This document shows positions 1-8,133 of a stretch of 64,000 bases of DNA, one piece after another. The notes below the pieces were generated by a model, which did no database searches, had not been told where the DNA came from, and saw only the letters and a list, made by a program, of their open reading frames with translations. The DNA is from Allobosea caraganae (GTDB lineage Bacteria; Pseudomonadota; Alphaproteobacteria; Rhizobiales; Beijerinckiaceae). Location of the stretch: the NCBI RefSeq assembly GCF_003351345.1, contig NZ_QQTO01000034.1, forward strand, positions 62,001 to 126,000, in the 5' to 3' direction. The translations under genes and the position numbers were made by a program. The stretch's first letter is position 1. Every line of letters begins with the position of its first letter.

Positions 1-195
1 CTGATCGGCGAGGAGATCTGCCTGCTGAGCAGCCGCCGGGATGCGGCCTTCATGGCCGGCTCGTTCGGGGCCGTCGCCTTCTTGGAAGCGATGGACGTCG
101 TCCGCACGCCGCCGAGCGGCGATGTGGCCGTGCTGGAGGAGCTGTGGAGCGAGCATGTCGAGCGGCACATCAAGGGAGATCAGCCCTTCATCTGA
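1..195 (+). CDS. C-terminal end of an unidentified protein (5' end outside window)
   Basis: Reading frame 1 is open from the first base to TGA at 193-195 and gives 64 residues ending GDQPFI. The fragment is mostly hydrophobic/acidic with a segment AAFMAGSFGAVAFLEAMD and no motif I recognise. Its last 16 bases overlap tail-to-tail with the converging gene on the minus strand. Codon use is GC-rich as in the neighbours, which supports real coding. The product cannot be named from this piece. Confidence 0.5.
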   Translation: MIGEEICLLSSRRDAAFMAGSFGAVAFLEAMDVVRTPPSGDVAVLEELWSEHVERHIKGDQPFI

Positions 196-896
196 GACGA
201 TGCCCGTCCGGCCTGCGGGGCGGCCATGGCAGCCGCGTGCTGCCGGGACTCGCTCTCTGCGAGCAGGCCGAGTTCGAGCTGCACCTCGCTGATGAGGGCT
301 TCGTCCCCAGCCTCCCGCGGCTCGTGCCGGACGGAGAGGAGCCGCTGCAGCGCCTCGATGAAGCGCCTGTCGGTCTCGGCATTCGCGCCGCCCTCCACGG
401 CCGTCAGGAAGCGCTCGTAGCGCGCTTCGCTCATGGCGCTGCCCGGGCCGTGCTCCGTCTGGCAGGCGAGCGAGGCGCAGCGCATCACGCCCACCTCCTC
501 CAGCCAGGGCGAGGAGCGGAGGACGACCGGCACGCCGACGTCGAGCCCATGCATGATCTTCTGCTTCAGGTGCCAGGCGGTGCGCACGGAGACGCCGAGG
601 ACATGCGCCAGCCGCTGCGACCCCATCTTCAGCCTGGTCTCGGTCAGCAGGTAGAGCGCCTGCAGCCAGACATGCAGCGGTACATGGCTGTTATGGAAGA
701 TCGTGCCGTGGCGGATGGTGAAAGGCTTGCGGCAGGCATAGCATTTCCAGGCGCCGACGGGCGTGCTGAGGCCGTTGAGCCGGCCGAGCCGCGTGAGCTC
801 CCCGCAATGTGGGCAGACCGGCCCGGACGGCCAGACCAGCCGTTCCAGCGACAGGTGCGCTGCATGTTCGTTGTGCAATCGGATCGTGTTCGGCAT
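180..896 (-). CDS. IS1595-like zinc-ribbon/HTH protein lacking a DDE domain
   Basis: 238 aa if started at the ATG at 896, which follows a G-rich stretch that could act as ribosome binding site; the frame stays open to 1031. Residues about 30-60 carry two CxxC knuckles (CPHCG and CYAC) followed by FTIRHGTIFHNS, PLHVWLQALYLL and a helix-turn-helix-like LGVSVRTAWHLKQKI. This order is typical of the N-terminal half of ISXO2/IS1595 transposases. The following VDE...GG catalytic domain is absent; the C-terminal half is a charged helical stretch with no match I know. It is either a decayed transposase remnant or a domesticated DNA-binding protein. It sits next to the AT-rich gap before the secretion locus and could act on it, but that is inference. 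Confidence 0.6.
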   Translation of the reverse strand: MPNTIRLHNEHAAHLSLERLVWPSGPVCPHCGELTRLGRLNGLSTPVGAWKCYACRKPFTIRHGTIFHNSHVPLHVWLQALYLLTETRLKMGSQRLAHVLGVSVRTAWHLKQKIMHGLDVGVPVVLRSSPWLEEVGVMRCASLACQTEHGPGSAMSEARYERFLTAVEGGANAETDRRFIEALQRLLSVRHEPREAGDEALISEVQLELGLLAESESRQHAAAMAAPQAGRASSQMKG

Positions 897-1499
897 CGCC
901 AACCCCCCGATCGAATTAGTAGTTCCAGTTGGGTCGATGAAAGTCAATGGAGCCTTAATCGTGGGTAATAATTCGACACGTTGACGCGAGCCAAGCGTCG
1001 CGAGATGGTTGCTACTGGCGAAATGATACATCAGGCAGTGGTATTGTCACATAATATTCGAAACAATATTTAGTATTTCGACAACGTAAGGTTGTATATG
1101 AAGTATTACTCCAAAATAGTACGATAATAGATGTCATACAGGCTTATACAATCTGAGATTTATTAAGTTATATTATCATGCGGTAGTGATAATGCGATTT
1201 AAGTGGTTCTAAAATTTCTACCCAGCGCGTTGGTCGGGGCAAGAGATTGTAGCTTCCCCGAAATTCGCAACCAGATCGGAGGTGATGTCATGACGTAGAT
1301 CTGCGGGTGATTTCGCGTGCCTTCTAGCGTGAATTCACCGGAGAAGTTCCTTGCGTAGACAAGCGGGAAGCTTCGCCAATCATCTTTCACCGCAAACTTA
1401 CCCACTCGGCATCCGAAGCAAATGCATTGTCGCAGCACAGAAGAGATGCGCCAGTCATGAGCGGAAGGATGCCTCCTTTATCATCATTGGGAGAGCATC
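897..1499. other. 603-bp AT-rich intergenic region upstream of the secretion locus
   Basis: No convincing gene. About 1020-1210 is strikingly AT-rich compared with the rest of the window, with runs such as ATAATATTCGAAACAATATT. GC content rises again toward 1500. The region separates two divergently transcribed genes and presumably holds the promoters of both. The ribosome binding site GGGAGAG lies just before the ATG at 1500. I cannot assign -35/-10 boxes with confidence. AT-rich promoter DNA of this sort is the usual target of MucR/Ros-type or H-NS-like silencers in alphaproteobacteria; binding here is inferred only. Confidence 0.5.
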
Positions 1500-2333
1500 A
1501 TGTCCGGAAACGATCACAAGAAGCATGATGATCCGACGCAGGGCCAGCTCCAGGGCCAAGGCGAATTGCAAGGCCAGCTGCAGGGCCAGGCCGAAGCTCA
1601 AGGTCAGTTGCAGGGTCAGGGACAAGGGCAAGGCCAGGGACAAGGTCAGGGCCAGTCGCAATACGCCGCCCAGGCCGTCGACACCTCGGTGTGGAACACC
1701 GCCGTCAATGAGAACGCCAACGGCAATCTCAACGGCAATGGCAACCTGAACGCCAACGGCAACCTGAACTTCAACGAGAACGTCAACAACATCGAGAACA
1801 CGGTCGACAATTGCGTCAACGTGAAGGTGAATGTCGATCTGGACCTCAGCGGCGCTCTGCTGCCGCCGGCCGATAACGACGTCATCGACATCGACTCGAT
1901 CCACGACATCGAGCAGGCGATCATCATGCCGGACGTGGTCAACCAGGCCACGACCAACGGCAACAACTTCAACATCGACCAAGTCAGCAACCTGACCGAC
2001 AACGACAAGCTCTACGACCCGACGGTGAGCTACAGCAACGGCGGTGGCGGCTCCGGCGGCGACTGGGGCAGCGATGCCCGCGGCTACGGCCATTCCGATC
2101 CGCAGGGTTCCAGCGACTTCAGCATGACCGCGAAGGCGTGGGGCGGCGAGGCGCATTCGGAAATCGGCAGCGTCACCGGCGACGATGGCGACTTCAGCGG
2201 TCTCGGCTCGGCTGCGGCCAACGCTGCGATCACCCAGGAAGCCTTCACCCAGCACATCGCGATGGGCGCGAACATCCAGTTCAACTCCATCGACCTGCAG
2301 GTCGTGGGCGGCGACCTCAGCGACGCCCTCTGA
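1500..2333 (+). CDS. Gln/Gly- and Asn-rich low-complexity protein, probable type I secretion substrate
   Basis: 277 aa. Order of segments: charged start (MSGNDHKKHDD); LQGQ/GQ repeats at residues 14-52; an Asn-rich stretch at 70-100 with alternating N at every second position (NGNLNGNGNLNANGN); an acidic middle; a motif DQVSNLTDND at 160-169; a Gly-rich linker (180-190); and a C-terminus ending in VVGGDLSDAL. There is no Sec signal peptide and only one cysteine (105). The SD GGGAGAG is well placed. The alternating N/x and GQ pattern suggests beta-rich or amyloid-like assembly. The motif recurs in the next gene, and an ABC exporter and adaptor follow, so export by the type I route is likely though not shown. 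No RTX repeats are visible. I do not recognise a named family. Confidence 0.8.
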   Translation: MSGNDHKKHDDPTQGQLQGQGELQGQLQGQAEAQGQLQGQGQGQGQGQGQGQSQYAAQAVDTSVWNTAVNENANGNLNGNGNLNANGNLNFNENVNNIENTVDNCVNVKVNVDLDLSGALLPPADNDVIDIDSIHDIEQAIIMPDVVNQATTNGNNFNIDQVSNLTDNDKLYDPTVSYSNGGGGSGGDWGSDARGYGHSDPQGSSDFSMTAKAWGGEAHSEIGSVTGDDGDFSGLGSAAANAAITQEAFTQHIAMGANIQFNSIDLQVVGGDLSDAL

Positions 2334-2462
2334 CACCAGAGCATAGCGACGAGCGTGCGGGGGCGAGCCCCCGCACCGCTTCCGGCTCCTGGCCCCCATC
2401 ACCGAAGAGCCCGGAACCCTTCAACGACCGGCGACGAGCCGGACGACGGAGAGGGACGTGCC

Positions 2463-4445
2463 ATGAACAGCGGCGGCATCACCGAGGCAATCTGGCACTT
2501 TGCCGGCTATCTGCACATCGCCGAGGAGGTTGCGCGCTCCGCGACGCTCTATTCCGGCGATCCGCAAGCTCCGCTTCCCGTGGACGACCCGGCCTTGCGC
2601 CGCGAGCCCGAGCGGGCTCCGAGCTTCGACGAGATGCCCTCGCAGCCGGTCCTCATCCGCGATCCGGCGCCGTTCGACCCCCATTCCGCCATTCCCAAAG
2701 TCGTCATGCCGCCCCCGATTCCGGTAGGGACGAAGCTTTACCTCTATGCGCCGCCGCTGAAGCCGCAGGAGCTGCCGGCTGAGCCGGATCTCGATCGCGG
2801 TCCCTCGCTCCGCAGCGGCGAACGCGTCATCCATGTCGAGTACCAGCCCGGCGGCACCGAGAACCTGATAGACATCCGCCAGGTCAACCATGCCAGCGAC
2901 CGCGACCTCGTCACGTCCGATGCCGTGATCGGCCCGGACGGAATGCCGGTGATCCAGCCGGAGTTGCATCTCGAGGCCGTGCGCGATGCGATGATCGCTC
3001 GCGCCGTCGATGCGGTGCCCGACAATCTGCCAGCAGCGTCGGGGGCTGACACCGAGACGCTGATCGACGTCTTCACGGCCCGTGGTGCGAGCTGGGCCGA
3101 GACCGGCAGTCCCAATCCCGACGGCAGCCCGACCCAGAGCGCGCCCGTGGGCCGCATCGTCGATGGTGAGGCGGGCGCTGCCGAGCCTCCCGCGCCGAGT
3201 GTGCTGCAGATCGCGCCCTGGCGGCCCGATGAAGCCGCGCCGGCCGATGTGGTCGAGAAGCAGATCACTAGGGCCGAGCCCACCGGCGGCGTCGCAACCT
3301 TGGCCGAGACCGGCCTGAACGTTCAGATCAACGCGGCCGCCATCGTCGATGCGAACGAGGCGACCGGCTCGCTGATGGTGGGCGGCAACCACTACTTCAG
3401 CCGCGGCATCGTCCAGGTCAACGTGCTCACCGACAACGACCATGTCGACATTGCGGTCGCCGGTGCTCTCAGGCCATTGGTGGTCACCGGCGGCAACGAG
3501 GTCCACAACATCGCGGAGTTCGTCACCCATGTGATGAGCGCGTCGGTGCATGGCGCGGCGGCGACGCCGCTCTGGTCCGTCGACGTGATGCCGGGCGACT
3601 TCTACGACGTGCGCTCGCTCTTCCAGATCAACGACCTCGACGACAGCGACCGCATCGTGCAGGCCGAATCCGGCACCTATGTCGATTTGAGTACCGGCGG
3701 TAACCAGCAGATCAATCTCGCCGAGATCCGCGGCATCGACAGCTACGACATCATCATCGTCCGAGGCGACTACTATCGTGCCGACTGGATCTATCAGTAC
3801 AACATCGTGCTGGACTCAGACCATGCCCGGCTGTTCGCGACGGGCGGCGCCGAGGACGACACGGCGGTCACCACCGGCTTCAACCGGCTGACGAACCTGG
3901 CGACGATCGAGACCTATGATAGCCCCGCCTTCCGGGACATGAACGACGCCCAGCACGAGCTGATGCGCGCGCTGGGCACCGGTGTCACGATCCTGATCCC
4001 GAATTCGGACTGGAACCTCTACGGCGCCGGCGAGACGCTGCACGTGCTCTACGTCTCCGGCGACTATTTCGACATCAACAGCGTCACCCAGGTCAACCTG
4101 CTGACCGATGCCGACCAGAGCCTGCAGGCCAGCGCCCAGGCCGGCACGCAGCAGGGCCTCGCGGCCGGCGGCAACAGCGCCCTCAACGAAGCGCATATCA
4201 TCGATCCCGGCACGCTCTCGGCCGCGACCTATCTCGGCGGCATGGCCTACGAGGAGAGCGTGCTGATCCAGACCAACATGATCACCGACAGCGACACGGT
4301 GACGATCCACGACACGCAGACCCTGCTCTCCGAACTCGTCGCCTTCGCCCATGATGACGGGCAGGACGGCACGCTGCAGGGCGCCGCGCCGCAGCCGGTC
4401 GATCCGGCGCAGCACGATCACCTGATGTCCAACATGCTGTGCTGA
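2463..4445 (+). CDS. Repeat protein with Q-x-N-x-[LIMV]-x-D-x-D motifs, probable type I secretion substrate
   Basis: 660 aa from the ATG at 2463, which has an SD (GAGAGGGA); the frame is open further upstream but without a better start. No signal peptide or membrane segment. The first ~280 residues are Pro/acidic-rich. From ~290 on, two sequence modules alternate: G-D-[YF]-[YF]...Q-x-N-x-[LIMV]-x-D-x-D (motif Asn at about 320, 390, 447, 545 and 605, with a weaker copy at 142) and GGN-x-x-x-N-x-A-x-I. Spacing is 57-98 residues. The same motif is found once in the preceding 277-aa protein. RTX GGxGxDxxx repeats are absent. The protein ends LMSNMLC. Lying directly upstream of an ABC exporter and adaptor, it is most likely their cargo, perhaps a surface adhesin or matrix protein; the function is not known to me. 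Confidence 0.8.
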   Translation: MNSGGITEAIWHFAGYLHIAEEVARSATLYSGDPQAPLPVDDPALRREPERAPSFDEMPSQPVLIRDPAPFDPHSAIPKVVMPPPIPVGTKLYLYAPPLKPQELPAEPDLDRGPSLRSGERVIHVEYQPGGTENLIDIRQVNHASDRDLVTSDAVIGPDGMPVIQPELHLEAVRDAMIARAVDAVPDNLPAASGADTETLIDVFTARGASWAETGSPNPDGSPTQSAPVGRIVDGEAGAAEPPAPSVLQIAPWRPDEAAPADVVEKQITRAEPTGGVATLAETGLNVQINAAAIVDANEATGSLMVGGNHYFSRGIVQVNVLTDNDHVDIAVAGALRPLVVTGGNEVHNIAEFVTHVMSASVHGAAATPLWSVDVMPGDFYDVRSLFQINDLDDSDRIVQAESGTYVDLSTGGNQQINLAEIRGIDSYDIIIVRGDYYRADWIYQYNIVLDSDHARLFATGGAEDDTAVTTGFNRLTNLATIETYDSPAFRDMNDAQHELMRALGTGVTILIPNSDWNLYGAGETLHVLYVSGDYFDINSVTQVNLLTDADQSLQASAQAGTQQGLAAGGNSALNEAHIIDPGTLSAATYLGGMAYEESVLIQTNMITDSDTVTIHDTQTLLSELVAFAHDDGQDGTLQGAAPQPVDPAQHDHLMSNMLC

Positions 4446-4471
4446 AGCAGCTTTCGGAGCGAGGGGCCGGC

Positions 4472-6508
4472 ATGAGCGACCAGATCAATCCCGCACCGTC
4501 ACCGCGCCAGCCGTCGGCGGGCCCCTTGCTGGGGAATGCCGTGCTGCCGCGCGCCGTTGGCCTCGCCGCGCTCGGCGTCGCCAATTCGAACGACAAGCCG
4601 AGCGCCGTTCCCGGCGGTGCCGCGCGGGCGGAGGCGAAGCAGCCGGCCCCGCCTGCGGAGGAGGTCACCACGCTGCGCCCGCAGGCCCGGCACGCCGAGT
4701 CGGAGGCACGGCCGCTTCCCGGTGGCGGCGGAGGCGGTGGGGGCAGCAAGGGCGGCGGCGGTGGCGGCGGTTCCGGCCGCTCGCCGATCGAGCAGCGCCT
4801 CGGCGACCGCGACTTCAAGCAGGTCCTCGGCAGGGGCCTCGGAGACGCCCGCCGCAACATGCTGATCGTGGCGATCTTCTCGATCGTCGTGAACACCTTG
4901 GTGCTGGCGGTGCCGATCTACCTGTTCCAGATGTCGGACCGGGTGCTGACCAGCCGCAGCCTCGACACGCTGGTCATGCTCTCGCTCATCGTCATGCTGG
5001 CGATCCTCGCCCATGTCCTACTCGACATGATGCGCCGCTTCATCCTGATGCGGATCGCGGTCGACGTCGAAAGCCGGCTCGGCGGCCCGGTGCTCTCGGC
5101 CGCGGCCAAGGCGGCGCAGACCGGCTCCAACCGCGAGTTCCAGACGCTGGCCGACCTCCAGCAGATCCGCAGCTTCCTGACCGGGCCGGTCATCCTGACC
5201 ATGCTGGATGCGCCGACCGCGCCGATCTACCTGCTGGCGGTCTACCTGATCCATCCGCATCTCGGCTACATCGTCACCGTCGCCGCGCTGGTCCTGGTCG
5301 CGATCGCCTATCTCAACCAGCAGCTGACGGCGGTGCCCTTCGCCCGCGCCAGCGCCTTCTCGACCCGCGCCAACCTGCAATCGGAGGCGATGTCGCGCAA
5401 TTCGCAGGTCATCAACGCCATGGGCATGATCCCCGAGGGCGTGCTGATCTGGGGCCGCGAGACGGCTGAGTCCCTGAAGGCGCAGGTCAGCGCCCAGGAC
5501 CGCAACATCATGATGACCGCGCTCTCGAAGTTCTTCCGCCTGGGCACGCAGATCGCGATGCTCGGCTGGGGCGCCTGGCTTTCGCTCGAGGGCTCGCTGA
5601 CCGGCGGCATGGTCATCGCCTCCTCCGTGGTCGCCGGCCGGGCGCTGGCGCCGATGGAGGGCACGATCGAGGGCTGGCGCAGCTTCATCCACGCCCGGGC
5701 CTCCTATTCGCGCATCCAGGCGCTGCTGCAGAGCTCGCCGCTCAACCTTGACCGCCTGCGCCTGCCGAGCCCGAAGGGGCGGCTCGATGTCGAGCGCATC
5801 CTCTACGTGCCGCCGCCGAACAAGAAGGTCATCCTCAACGGCATCAGCTTCAGCCTCGATCCCGGCGAGTCGCTCGCCATCGTCGGCGCATCGGGCAGCG
5901 GCAAGTCGACGCTCGCGCGCATGTTGGTGGGCTCGATCAGCCCGACCGCCGGCACGGTCAGGCTCGACAGGATGGAGCAGCGCAACTGGGACCCGCGCCA
6001 GTTCGGCGAGAATGTCGGCTATCTGCCGCAGGACATGCAGCTCTTCCCGGCCTCGATCAAGGCCAACATCGCCCGCATGCGCGACGACGCCACCGACGAG
6101 GCGGTGTTCGAGGCCGCCGAGATCGCCGACATCCACGAGATGGTCGCGCAGTTCGCGCATGGCTACGAGACGCAGATCGCCATCGACGGCTCGCCGCTTT
6201 CCGGCGGGCAGAAGCAGCGGCTCGGCCTCGCCCGCGCCTTCTTCGGCAATCCCCGCCTCGTCGTGCTCGACGAGCCCAACTCGAACCTCGACACGGTCGG
6301 CGAGGTGGCGCTGGCGCGGGCCTTCGAGCGCGCCAAGGCGCGGGGCATGACGGTGGTCGCCGTGACGCAGCGCCCGGCCCTGCTGCGCAGCGTCGACAAG
6401 ATCATGATGATCAAGGACGGCGCCGTGCAGGCGATCGGCAGCCGCGACGAGATCCTGCCGCTGATCGTCGGCCAGCGCAGCATCGACAACACGCCGCGGC
6501 CGGCTTGA
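4472..6508 (+). CDS. Type I secretion ABC permease/ATPase (PrtD-like) with Pro/Gly-rich N-terminal extension
   Basis: 678 aa, from the ATG at 4472 (SD GAGCGAGG); an in-frame ATG at 4439 overlaps the previous stop but has no SD. Inner-membrane exporter that uses ATP hydrolysis to push unfolded protein through an HlyD/TolC-type channel. Residues 1-~110 are an unusual disordered extension ending in two Gly runs around 84-103. A six-helix type-1 exporter domain follows, then the nucleotide-binding domain with Walker A GASGSGKST (472-480), signature LSGGQKQR (from 576) and Walker B LVVLDEP (596-602). There is no C39 peptidase domain. The core matches the PrtD/LipB class. It lies 26 bp after the repeat protein and 73 bp before the adaptor, forming one transcription unit. 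An outer-membrane partner is not encoded nearby. Confidence 0.93.
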   Translation: MSDQINPAPSPRQPSAGPLLGNAVLPRAVGLAALGVANSNDKPSAVPGGAARAEAKQPAPPAEEVTTLRPQARHAESEARPLPGGGGGGGGSKGGGGGGGSGRSPIEQRLGDRDFKQVLGRGLGDARRNMLIVAIFSIVVNTLVLAVPIYLFQMSDRVLTSRSLDTLVMLSLIVMLAILAHVLLDMMRRFILMRIAVDVESRLGGPVLSAAAKAAQTGSNREFQTLADLQQIRSFLTGPVILTMLDAPTAPIYLLAVYLIHPHLGYIVTVAALVLVAIAYLNQQLTAVPFARASAFSTRANLQSEAMSRNSQVINAMGMIPEGVLIWGRETAESLKAQVSAQDRNIMMTALSKFFRLGTQIAMLGWGAWLSLEGSLTGGMVIASSVVAGRALAPMEGTIEGWRSFIHARASYSRIQALLQSSPLNLDRLRLPSPKGRLDVERILYVPPPNKKVILNGISFSLDPGESLAIVGASGSGKSTLARMLVGSISPTAGTVRLDRMEQRNWDPRQFGENVGYLPQDMQLFPASIKANIARMRDDATDEAVFEAAEIADIHEMVAQFAHGYETQIAIDGSPLSGGQKQRLGLARAFFGNPRLVVLDEPNSNLDTVGEVALARAFERAKARGMTVVAVTQRPALLRSVDKIMMIKDGAVQAIGSRDEILPLIVGQRSIDNTPRPA

Positions 6509-6581
6509 GCGCGCTTTCCGCTCGGCCGGAATCGGCAAAACGACGAGAGTTCGCGGCGAAATTGGAACGGGGGAAGAGATC

Positions 6582-7910
6582 ATGACCGAAGCCCAGCCCT
6601 GGTATTCCGACGTGCCGCGCAGCGCGCGCGCCGCGACGATCAGCGGCGTCGTCATCGTCGCCGTCACCGTCATGGGCTTCGGCGTCTGGGGCAACACCGC
6701 GCCGATCTCGGGCGCGGTCATCGCCACCGGCGTCTTCGTCACCACCGGCCAGAACAAAACGATCCAGCATCTCGAAGGCGGCGTCATTCGCGAGATCATG
6801 GTGCGCGAAGGCGATGTCGTCGCGCCCGGGCAATTGCTGATCCAGCTCGACGACACCTCCTCGCGCGCGGAGCTTCGCCGCCACCTCCTCAAGCAATTGC
6901 GGCTGGAGGCGATCGAGACCAGGCTCAGCGCCGAGGCAGCCGGGCAGCCGCAGTTCGAGTTCCCCGCCCAATTGCTCACCCACCAGTCCGATCCCGACAT
7001 CCGCGCCCTGATGCAGACGCAGAAATCCACCTTCACCGCGCGCCAGAACAACAATGCCAGCGAGATCGCGACCTACCAGAAGAGCATCGAGGCGCTGGAG
7101 GAGAAGATCGCCGGCAGCAGGATCCAGCTCGCGGCGATGCAGCAGCAGAGCCAGCTCATCAAGGAGGAGCTCGCCGGCAAGCAGGCCCTGCTCGAGCGCG
7201 GCTATATCAGGAAGCCGGAGGTGCTCGCGCTCCAGCGCAACGCCGCCAACCTCCAGGGCGAGGCCGGGCGCATCACCGGCGATATCGGCGACGCCCGCGA
7301 GCGCATCGCCCGCTCGGTCGAGCAGATCGACGGCGTGCGCAAGAGCGCGATCAAGCTCGCCTCCGAGCAATTGCAGGATATCGGCGCCGATTTGAACGAC
7401 GTGCGCGAGCGCATCCACACCGCCAAGGGCATCCTCGACCGCGCCCGCGTCGTCGCGCCGGTCAAGGGCACGGTGGTCAAGCTGCGCTACCACACCTCCG
7501 GCGGCGTCATCGAGGCCGGCAAGGCCATCATGGAGATCGTCTCGCTGCAGGACGAGCTGATCATCGAGGCCCGCGTGCGCCCGCAGGACATCGACAAGAT
7601 CAAGCACAGCCAGACCGCCACCGTCAGGCTGACCGCGCTCAACCAGCGCACGACGCCGATGATCAACGGCCGGGTGATCTACATCTCCGCCGACGCCCTG
7701 CCGGACGAGAAGCAGCGCACGCCGAACGGGAGCGATCTCTACGTGGTGCGCGTCCGGCTCGAGGGCGGCAGCATCGCCGCGGTCCACGACTTCGAGCCGA
7801 CACCCGGCATGCCGGCCGAGGTCTATATCCAGACCGCCGAGCGCACCTTCTTCGAATACCTGATGCAGCCGATCAAGGACAGCATGGCGAGGGCGTTCAG
7901 GGAGACGTGA
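6582..7910 (+). CDS. HlyD-family type I secretion periplasmic adaptor
   Basis: 442 aa, SD GGGGGAAGAG before the ATG. Membrane-fusion protein that links the inner-membrane ABC exporter to an outer-membrane channel. A single N-terminal membrane helix (about residues 20-40, TISGVVIVAVTVMGFGVW) is followed by the first half of a lipoyl/barrel-sandwich domain (HLEGGVIREIMVREGDVV), a long coiled-coil hairpin at about 100-280 rich in Q/E/A/R, then the second lipoyl half (VVAPVKGTVVKLRYHTSGGV) and a beta-barrel C-terminus ending in FEYLMQPIKDSMARAFRE, typical of PrtE/HlyD. Length is normal for the family. It is the last gene of the secretion unit; a palindromic repeat follows within 12 bp of the stop. 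Confidence 0.93.
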   Translation: MTEAQPWYSDVPRSARAATISGVVIVAVTVMGFGVWGNTAPISGAVIATGVFVTTGQNKTIQHLEGGVIREIMVREGDVVAPGQLLIQLDDTSSRAELRRHLLKQLRLEAIETRLSAEAAGQPQFEFPAQLLTHQSDPDIRALMQTQKSTFTARQNNNASEIATYQKSIEALEEKIAGSRIQLAAMQQQSQLIKEELAGKQALLERGYIRKPEVLALQRNAANLQGEAGRITGDIGDARERIARSVEQIDGVRKSAIKLASEQLQDIGADLNDVRERIHTAKGILDRARVVAPVKGTVVKLRYHTSGGVIEAGKAIMEIVSLQDELIIEARVRPQDIDKIKHSQTATVRLTALNQRTTPMINGRVIYISADALPDEKQRTPNGSDLYVVRVRLEGGSIAAVHDFEPTPGMPAEVYIQTAERTFFEYLMQPIKDSMARAFRET

Positions 7911-7921
7911 GCGTTTCCGAG

Positions 7922-8006
7922 CCGTCATTGCGAGCGCAGCGAAGCAATCCAGGGGGACTGGGCGAGCGAGACCCCCTGGATTGCTTCGCTGCGCTCGCAA
8001 TGACGG
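7922..8006. repeat. Dispersed palindrome, family A, copy 1
   Basis: Two 35-bp perfectly complementary arms (7922-7956 and 7972-8006) start CCGTCATTGCGAGCGCAGCG and flank a 15-bp loop. Related copies lie at 30318-30402 and 37861-37949, each in an intergenic gap just after a stop codon. As RNA it would form a very stable hairpin and could protect or terminate the upstream message. Confidence 0.9.
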
Positions 8007-8133
8007 TGGGCGCCTGCAGCCTCCCGTCTCGGAAGATGAGGCAGTCGACATCCGCGCATGAACGGCCCACCTTGAGGGGAGTTGCCCGCCGGCGCCGTGC
8101 GGTCGTCCGGGCTGATCCGGAGAGCTTGTAGCC

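Noticed and set aside
897..1031. N-terminal extension of the IS1595-like protein to 1031
   Set aside because: The extra residues show no homology to the family, and the start at 896 has a G-rich site upstream.
180..1031. Complete insertion sequence
   Set aside because: No catalytic domain, no terminal inverted repeats and no target duplication could be found by eye.
1092..1130. Promoter boxes in the AT-rich gap
   Set aside because: Many TATAAT-like hexamers occur by chance in such AT-rich DNA, and none has a convincing partner at 16-18 bp.
1540..1660. Short tandem DNA repeats that could suggest a CRISPR or VNTR
   Set aside because: The repeats encode LQGQ/GQ in frame within an intact gene with SD, and there are no spacers or cas genes.
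2355..2462. Upstream start for the 660-aa repeat protein
   Set aside because: No SD; the added 36 residues are Pro/Arg/Ala-rich, whereas 2463 has a good SD.
5018..7054. A 678-codon minus-strand open frame opposite the exporter and adaptor
   Set aside because: Antisense shadow of genes with clear Walker and HlyD motifs; low-complexity composition and no motif of its own.
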